Below, piece by piece: positions 58,637 through 64,000 of a stretch of DNA of 64,000 nucleotides. The position numbers were made by a program, and so were the translations under genes. Source of the stretch: an uncultured Treponema sp. (GTDB lineage: Bacteria; Spirochaetota; Spirochaetia; Treponematales; Treponemataceae); the NCBI GenBank assembly GCA_945877425.1, contig CAMCRZ010000002.1, forward strand, positions 155,553 to 219,552, read 5' to 3'. Numbering within the stretch: the first letter of the stretch is position 1; each line of letters starts with the position of its first letter. The notes under the pieces are model-generated. The model had not been told where the DNA came from and ran no database searches. It saw only the letters and a program-made list of their open reading frames with translations.

Positions 58637-59419
58637 TTAATCCTTTAATACATCAGATTCAATTGTTTTTCTAGTTTTAGGGTCAAGATAAGTTAAAAGT
58701 TTCTGTGCAAGAATACGGGGATTGTCTCCTGTCTGAATGGAAAGAATTCCTTCCAGAATCATTTCCTTTGCGTTCATTTCTGCAGTATTCTGTGCAATAA
58801 GTTTAGTTGCCATGGAACCGAACAGCCAGTTTGCAAGCATGGAACCGTAAAGTGTTGTAATAAGGGCAACCGCCATGTTTGGACCAAGGGAACTCTTATC
58901 TTCAAGGTTGTTCAACATACCGATAAGACCGATAACCGTACCCATCATTCCCCAGCCAGGAGCATAACCTGCCCACTGAGTTACAACGCCAGCCCATTCC
59001 ATATGACGCGCTTCTGTCTGTGCCATTTCGTTTTCCAGAATGGAACGTATTGCAGCACCGTCACTTCCGTCAACCATAAGGCGAAGACCTTCCTTAAGGA
59101 ATTTGTCGTCAATATCTTCCAGACCTTCTTCCAAGGCAAGAATACCTTCCCTACGGGCTTTTTCTGCTAAGTTTACCATATTCTGAACGGAAGTTTTTTC
59201 GCCATAATCGTAAGTTTTAAATGTTCTTCCTATAACGCCCCACAGACCAAGTGCAACCTTTAAAGGAGACGAAACGAAAAGAGCCATATATGAACCGCCC
59301 ACAACAATAATAAGGGACGGAACGTCAATAATACCGCCTATAGAACTTCCTGAAGAAAAAACGCCAAGAAGAACCATTGCAACACCACCAACAAATCCGA
59401 TTAATGTAGCTATATCCAT
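58637..59419 (-). CDS. motA: Flagellar motor protein MotA
   Basis: YAPGWGMMGTVIGLIGML, ALITTLYGSMLANWLFGSMATKL. Confidence 0.96.
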   Translation of the reverse strand: MDIATLIGFVGGVAMVLLGVFSSGSSIGGIIDVPSLIIVVGGSYMALFVSSPLKVALGLWGVIGRTFKTYDYGEKTSVQNMVNLAEKARREGILALEEGLEDIDDKFLKEGLRLMVDGSDGAAIRSILENEMAQTEARHMEWAGVVTQWAGYAPGWGMMGTVIGLIGMLNNLEDKSSLGPNMAVALITTLYGSMLANWLFGSMATKLIAQNTAEMNAKEMILEGILSIQTGDNPRILAQKLLTYLDPKTRKTIESDVLKD

Positions 59420-59464
59420 TTATAAAATCTCCGTCGCTATAGTAAATTTTACAGTAAGATGCCG

Positions 59465-59662
59465 TTATAATTCCTGATTAAGTGCACCGATTTTCTGCCT
59501 GTATTCAACAATGCGCTGAATAACGACATCAGGCTTTTCCAGAACTACAACAGTTTTTCCAGAAAGAAGTGAAATAGTAAGATCAGGCTTTTCTTCCATA
59601 CTTTCAATCTGATGAGGATTTATCCAGTACTTTTTACCGTTGATTCTAGTTACTTCAATCAT
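59465..59662 (-). CDS. flbD: FlbD family flagellar protein
   Basis: MIEVTRINGKKYWINPHQIESMEEKPDLTISLLSGKTVVVLE; ATG at 59662 preferred over ORF-track TTG at 59686. Confidence 0.88.
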   Translation of the reverse strand: MIEVTRINGKKYWINPHQIESMEEKPDLTISLLSGKTVVVLEKPDVVIQRIVEYRQKIGALNQEL

Positions 59663-59673
59663 ATCAATATGTA

Positions 59674-59702
59674 ATAATGAACGCAAATAAATGCACCGTC
59701 AA
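59674..59702 (-). promoter_or_regulatory. Predicted promoter of flbD/flagellar operon (TTGACG-N17-CATTAT), -10 ends 11 nt before ATG
   Basis: 5/6 and 4/6 hexamers, 17-bp spacer on minus strand; no clear RBS. Confidence 0.5.
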
Positions 59703-59815
59703 GTATTAAACCATACTTTTTTGAAAATTTCTAGTATCGTACTGTCTAAAAATCAGCGTAACGCAAACCTTCATAGCTTGAACTTAATGCACAAAACGCC
59801 CCTCTTTTTGAAATA

Positions 59816-59829
59816 ATATAACGTTATAT
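59816..59829. promoter_or_regulatory. 14-bp perfect palindrome ATATAACGTTATAT in the divergent flbD/response-regulator intergenic region
   Basis: Read directly; lies about 36 bp upstream of the -35 at 59865. Confidence 0.45.
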
Positions 59830-59864
59830 GCCGTAACAATCCTGAACTTATAACAAAAAAATTA

Positions 59865-59893
59865 TTGCCTATAAAAGAAATTGCTTTTAAAAT
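59865..59893 (+). promoter_or_regulatory. Predicted promoter of response regulator gene (TTGCCT-N17-TAAAAT), -10 ends 6 nt before ATG
   Basis: 17-bp spacer, no RBS before ATG at 59900. Confidence 0.5.
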
Positions 59894-59899
59894 CAAGCT

Positions 59900-60592
59900 A
59901 TGAAAAGTAAAATTCTCATTATTGAAGATGTGCCTGAAATGGCTGAACTTATCAAAATGTACATGGAAAACGCAGGGTTTGAAGTGTCTGCCTTTGAAAC
60001 TGCAGAAACTGCCCTTGAAGCACTTAAAACTTCCTCTGCTCCTGATTTAGTTCTTCTTGACTTAAACCTGCCTGGAATGAGCGGACTTGAGTTTTTAAAG
60101 AATTTTAGAAGCAACTACAAGGCAACTATTCCTGTCATAATTGTTTCTGCAAGAGATGCTGATGAAGATATAATTACCGGTTTAGGTTACGGTGCCGATG
60201 AATTTGTTACAAAGCCTTTCAGCCCTAAAGTTCTTGTTGCAAAAGTAAAGTCAAAGCTTGACAGGCTTATTGCTACGGAAGCTTCTGTGGAAGAAACCAT
60301 AACTTTCGGTCCCTATACTCTTTTGTGCAACAGCTGCGTCTTGAAAAAAGGCTCGGAAAAAATTCCTCTTTCTACAAAAGAATATGAAGTTCTTGAATAC
60401 CTTGTACGCCATGACGGTGAACCTTTAAATCCTGAAACTATATACGACAATGTATGGAAAGTAGCTTACGGAGACATTACGGCAGTTGCAGTTTACATTC
60501 AGCGCTTAAGGAAAAAAATTGAAGACGACCCTGCCCATCCTAAGTACATTACTACGATTTTCGGAATGGGATATAAATTCCAGCGTAATTAA
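59900..60592 (+). CDS. OmpR/PhoB-family response regulator
   Basis: KILIIEDVPEMAELIKMYMENAGF...DLVLLDLNLPGMSG...KPFSP; winged-helix C-terminus. Confidence 0.95.
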   Translation: MKSKILIIEDVPEMAELIKMYMENAGFEVSAFETAETALEALKTSSAPDLVLLDLNLPGMSGLEFLKNFRSNYKATIPVIIVSARDADEDIITGLGYGADEFVTKPFSPKVLVAKVKSKLDRLIATEASVEETITFGPYTLLCNSCVLKKGSEKIPLSTKEYEVLEYLVRHDGEPLNPETIYDNVWKVAYGDITAVAVYIQRLRKKIEDDPAHPKYITTIFGMGYKFQRN

Positions 60593-60600
60593 GAGTCAAA

Positions 60601-61989
60601 ATGAAAATCAAAACCCAGTTCACCATCTTAATCCTTGTAGTGATTTTTATTCCTCTCGTTGCAGTTGTAACTGTACCTGTTTACCATTACATCTGTTCTC
60701 CTGAAAGATATCTTTTAAAAGGCTACAAAGAAGTAAGGAATCTTGACATAATTGATTTAACTGAAGATTCCTGGAATGCAATTGAAAAAATGATAAGCCA
60801 CGTTCCGCCTAACGTGGAGATTCTTGTTTATTACGATTCTACTGTAATACTTTCCAATTTTCCTGAATTCAAAAACGGCACTAAATGTCACCCTGCAGAT
60901 ATTTTTGATCTTATTCAGAGTACAAGCTACAAGTATGATTATCAGGTGCAGGATCCTTACATGGGCAAATCCTATAACAAGGGAAATTCCATAAACGATT
61001 ATTTTCTTGTAATAAGCCGCTCTCCTGTTTACAGTGCAAACCACAAAAAGTTTCCAAGCTTTGTACTTCCGGCTTTTCTGGGAATAGTCATATTTGAATT
61101 CATTGCAGTTATCCTTATTTTCCAAATTTCCCGGAACATATCAAAATCCATAATATCTATTGAAGAAAAAACTCATAAAATTGCAGACGGAGAACTGGAC
61201 ACTCAGGTAGAAGAATTAGGCAGGCAGAAAAATCCGAATGAAATTACGTCTTTGCTTTTAAGTCTAGATAAAATGCGCATTTCACTGAAAGACGATCAGG
61301 AAAGGCGGACTAAATTCATTATGGGAATAAGCCACGATTTGCGCACACCTGTTGCCCTTATAAAAGGATACACTGAAGCCATTACTGACGGTGTTGTTAC
61401 CGACATGGATTCAATTAAAAAATCTCTTGGAATAATCCACACTAAGGCAGATCAGCTGGAAAATATGATTAACGACCTTATAAATTACGTCAAGCTGAGC
61501 AGTTCTGAATGGAAACGTGATTTAGTAAAATCAAAAATCAAGCCTTTCCTTGAAAATTTTGCTTCTTCCATAGAAAACACAGGCGAATTTTACAAGAGGA
61601 CTATTGTTACGAACATACAGATTAACGATGACGTTGAAATTGCTTACGACGAAAAGCTGTGCCAGCACGTTCTGGAAAACATTTACAGCAATGCAATAAG
61701 ATATTCTCAGGAAGGAGGAACTGTTTCTTTTTCTGCCGTTCAGGACGATGATTTCATTAAAGTTTCCATTTCTGATACAGGACAAGGTATATCCGAAAAA
61801 GATATTGAGCATATTTTTGACCTTTTCTACAGAGGCACGAATTCAAGGCGTGAAGCAGGTTTCGGAATAGGATTGTCTTTTGTAAAAACTATTGTAGATA
61901 CAATGGGCTGGAAAATTTCAGTTTCATCAAAAGAAGATAAAGGCACAAGCTTTGTAATTACAATTCCTTACGACAAAAAAGGCACTTGA
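60601..61989 (+). CDS. Sensor histidine kinase (PhoR/BaeS-like)
   Basis: HAMP-like region, FIMGISHDLRTPVALIKGYTEAI, NIYSNAIRYS, DTGQGISEKDIEHIFDLFYRG. Confidence 0.95.
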   Translation: MKIKTQFTILILVVIFIPLVAVVTVPVYHYICSPERYLLKGYKEVRNLDIIDLTEDSWNAIEKMISHVPPNVEILVYYDSTVILSNFPEFKNGTKCHPADIFDLIQSTSYKYDYQVQDPYMGKSYNKGNSINDYFLVISRSPVYSANHKKFPSFVLPAFLGIVIFEFIAVILIFQISRNISKSIISIEEKTHKIADGELDTQVEELGRQKNPNEITSLLLSLDKMRISLKDDQERRTKFIMGISHDLRTPVALIKGYTEAITDGVVTDMDSIKKSLGIIHTKADQLENMINDLINYVKLSSSEWKRDLVKSKIKPFLENFASSIENTGEFYKRTIVTNIQINDDVEIAYDEKLCQHVLENIYSNAIRYSQEGGTVSFSAVQDDDFIKVSISDTGQGISEKDIEHIFDLFYRGTNSRREAGFGIGLSFVKTIVDTMGWKISVSSKEDKGTSFVITIPYDKKGT

Positions 61990-62906
61990 CGGCAGAATCC
62001 GCTTATTAAAGAGAAAATTTTCTCCTTATCGTCAGCGTCAACTGTAACAGCTTCAGGAATTCCCCGCATAAATGTGTACTGTTTTTTTGCATAATGATGA
62101 CTGTCTGATTTTATTTTTTCCTTAATCTGATTTTTGGTAAGTCCTTCTATAAAAAACTCGCTGTAACCGATTGCCTTCATTCCGGGGCTTTCGGCAGTAA
62201 AACCTTTTTCTTTCAGATGCTCTACTTCTTGGGCAAGACCGTTTTCAAACATTTTTTCTACACGAGCATCGATTCTTTCGTAAAGTTCGTCTTTATTTCT
62301 GTTTAATATTATTGTAAGGAAATCAAATTTTTTCCGCAAAGAATCAGGAAGTGAATAACTGCTTAAAGGCTTTCCTGAAGTGTAGTAAACTTCCAGTGCA
62401 CGGCATATTCTGTAAGCATCATTTTTATTGATTTTCCATGCGCTGTCAGGGTCAACGTGCTTAAGTTCAGCGTACATTTCTTCTTTTCCGACACGCTGCA
62501 GTTTTTCCTTCAGCTGTTCACGTATTAAAGGATTGCTTTCCGGTGTAACAGGCAGACCTAAAAGAAAGTTCCGTATATAAAACCCTGTTCCGCCTACAAC
62601 GAGAGGAATTTTCTTCCGCTCAAGGATTTCAGTGCACAAATCATCAGCCATGGTTATAAAATTTCCTACACCGAACTGTCTGTCAGGCTCAATTATATCC
62701 ACAAGATGATGAGGAATTTCTTTCTGCTCTTCCGGCGTTGGTTTTGCCGTTCCTATGTCAAGACCTTTGTATACCGCCTGAGAATCTGCACTTATAACTT
62801 CACCTTTGCCTTTAAAACAAGAAAGACTGCTTCTTCCAAACATTTCAGTGGCTAAAGCAGTCTTTCCGCAGGCAGTAGGTGCAAAAATTACTATTACCGG
62901 CTTCAA
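61968..62906 (-). CDS. miaA: tRNA dimethylallyltransferase
   Basis: IVIFAPTACGKTALA, GEVISADSQAVYKGLDIGTAKPTPEEQ, PHHLVDIIEP, VVGGTGFYIRNFLLG. Confidence 0.95.
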   Translation of the reverse strand: MKPVIVIFAPTACGKTALATEMFGRSSLSCFKGKGEVISADSQAVYKGLDIGTAKPTPEEQKEIPHHLVDIIEPDRQFGVGNFITMADDLCTEILERKKIPLVVGGTGFYIRNFLLGLPVTPESNPLIREQLKEKLQRVGKEEMYAELKHVDPDSAWKINKNDAYRICRALEVYYTSGKPLSSYSLPDSLRKKFDFLTIILNRNKDELYERIDARVEKMFENGLAQEVEHLKEKGFTAESPGMKAIGYSEFFIEGLTKNQIKEKIKSDSHHYAKKQYTFMRGIPEAVTVDADDKEKIFSLISGFCRQVPFLS

Positions 62907-62925
62907 AATAATACCAGATGTAAAA

Positions 62926-63126
62926 TTACTTTTTTGGTGCTTCTATTGAATATTTTACTTCGCCTGTAAAAAGCTGACGTGCTGCAAGGCTTACAACTTT
63001 TCCGTCATAATCTTCAAGTTCTTCATCATCTATTTTTGCCAGCTGATATGCACGACGGCTTGCTGCTGCGGTAATTTCATACATTCCGCCTTTAAATTTA
63101 CACATTTCTTCAAGTGGAAAAATCAT
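62926..63126 (-). CDS. rpoZ: DNA-directed RNA polymerase omega subunit
   Basis: MIFPLEEMCKFKGGMYEITAAASRRAYQLAK...; ATG at 63126 preceded by aaagaggt. Confidence 0.7.
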   Translation of the reverse strand: MIFPLEEMCKFKGGMYEITAAASRRAYQLAKIDDEELEDYDGKVVSLAARQLFTGEVKYSIEAPKK

Positions 63127-63214
63127 ACAATACCTCTTTAAGTACGGCATCATAACATAAAATATTATTTCTGTCTATATTGTTGCAACTCTTCTGATGC
63201 AAAATAATTTCTCC

Positions 63215-63243
63215 TTGACAAAATTGCGAAAGGGGGGCATCTT
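63215..63243 (+). promoter_or_regulatory. Candidate promoter with G6 tract in the spacer (TTGACA-N17-CATCTT)
   Basis: Perfect -35; weak -10; GGGGGG at 63232-63237 abuts the -10. Confidence 0.4.
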
Positions 63244-63270
63244 CAACAAAATGTTTTTAAGGAGTTTTAC

Positions 63271-63663
63271 ATGAAAACAATCGTAACAAAAATTACAGTA
63301 GCACTTTTTGCATTGATGATGGTTGCATCTTTAGCATCTTGCGGTAAGAAACCAGGAAAAGGTGATGTATATCGTTATGAAAATGTAGAAGATGAAGGAG
63401 ATGGATATGTTTACCGTGAAGTAGCAGAAATTCGCTTTTTAAACGACAAGGATGTTGAACTTTGGGAAGCCGACTATTATGATGATGAAGAAGAAGAAAA
63501 GCAGTTAGAGCTCTAGGCTAAAGGTACATACACTGTTGATAAAAAAGCTTTGAAAGTTAGATTCCTTATTGAAGGTGGCAGCTCAGTTGTTGAGTGTCCT
63601 TATGCAGTAGATTTATCAGTTATTGTTGTAGATGGGCAGACTTTTAAGAAAGTAAGCAAATAA
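63271..63663 (+). pseudogene. Small lipoprotein interrupted by in-frame TAG (63514-63516)
   Basis: Lipobox ASLASCGKK; ORF ...EEEEKQLEL-TAG-AKGTYTVDKKALKVRFLIEGGSSVVECPYAVDLSVIVVDGQTFKKVSK-TAA in one frame, followed by a terminator. Confidence 0.75.
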
Positions 63664-63690
63664 CTGCTTTATAACCATCAGGTGAAATAA

Positions 63691-63727
63691 GGGTGCTGTC
63701 CAAAAGAAAGGTCAGCCCCTTTTTTTT
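63691..63727 (+). terminator. Rho-independent terminator
   Basis: GGGtGCTG...CAGCCCC stem (one bulge) followed by a T8 run. Confidence 0.75.
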
Positions 63728-63799
63728 AAACAAAACCGTAAGTTTTTACCGGCTTCCACTTCTTTCTGCAATTTTCGCAATGAAATTCTAACCACCTCC

Positions 63800-64000
63800 C
63801 AGGCTGTCTAACAACTCAACTTAACGGTAAAGCCCCTCTCGCAAAGCCTGCACTCTCCGGCAAGAACAGGCGGCACCGCTACAGCGTACTTACTCACCAG
63901 CTGCATCTTCTTCCAAAACGCTGCACGTAAGCGTACACTGTTCTTCCAAAGCACCAGCCGAAAAAGTTAAAGCCTTCACTTCCTTGCAAAGCCCTTCTCG
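63800..64000. repeat. GC-richer noncoding region with short repeated motifs (possible repeat array or integron attC edge)
   Basis: Recurring TAAAGCC...GCAAAGCC, TTCTTCCAAA, AGCGTAC and CACCAGC motifs; GTCTAAC box; no long ORF. Confidence 0.35.

Noticed and set aside
1-64000. CRISPR arrays, tRNA/rRNA genes, transposases or prophage
   Set aside because: No regularly spaced repeats, no recognisable tRNA/rRNA sequence and no transposase or phage ORFs seen; a tRNAscan/Infernal run would be needed to exclude small RNAs.

Overview
This 64 kb window is AT-rich, gene-dense spirochaete DNA. Gene content and order (spirochaetal V-type ATPase operon, flbD-motAB-fliLMY-OPQR-flhBAF-flhG-fliA operon) best match a Treponema-like genome; this is inferred from gene order and recalled families, with no database search. 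From start to end: partial ABC ATPase; RNase Z; RmlD-like reductase; a membrane-anchored sugar-binding protein + YesM-like kinase + YesN-like regulator next to a convergent YtfQRT/YjfF-type sugar ABC transporter; rmlB/rmlA; a glycosyltransferase with an in-frame stop; a chemoreceptor; a roughly 13 kb surface-glycopolymer locus (Ugd, YidC-sulfatase fusion, CDP-glycerol transferase-like protein, nucleotidyltransferase fused to a shrunken aminotransferase-like domain, three GT4 enzymes, WbaP-like transferase, POTRA/beta-barrel protein); ispG; V-ATPase E-DUF2764-A-B-D-I-K; galM; an 18 kb flagellar operon; a PhoB/PhoR-like pair; miaA; rpoZ; a lipoprotein gene with an in-frame TAG; and a compositionally different, repeat-rich noncoding right edge. 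Main leads: (1) the teichoic-acid-like surface polymer locus with the YidC-sulfatase fusion and degenerate aminotransferase fusion; (2) a perfect 21-bp tandem repeat upstream of the sugar ABC operon, likely the target of the adjacent AraC-type regulator; (3) a recurring arrangement of sigma70-like promoters (17-bp spacers) whose -10 lies only 6-11 nt from the start codon, predicting leaderless mRNAs; (4) two genes broken by clean in-frame stops; (5) FlhB with NPTE instead of NPTH; (6) a possible integron/repeat-array edge at the right end.
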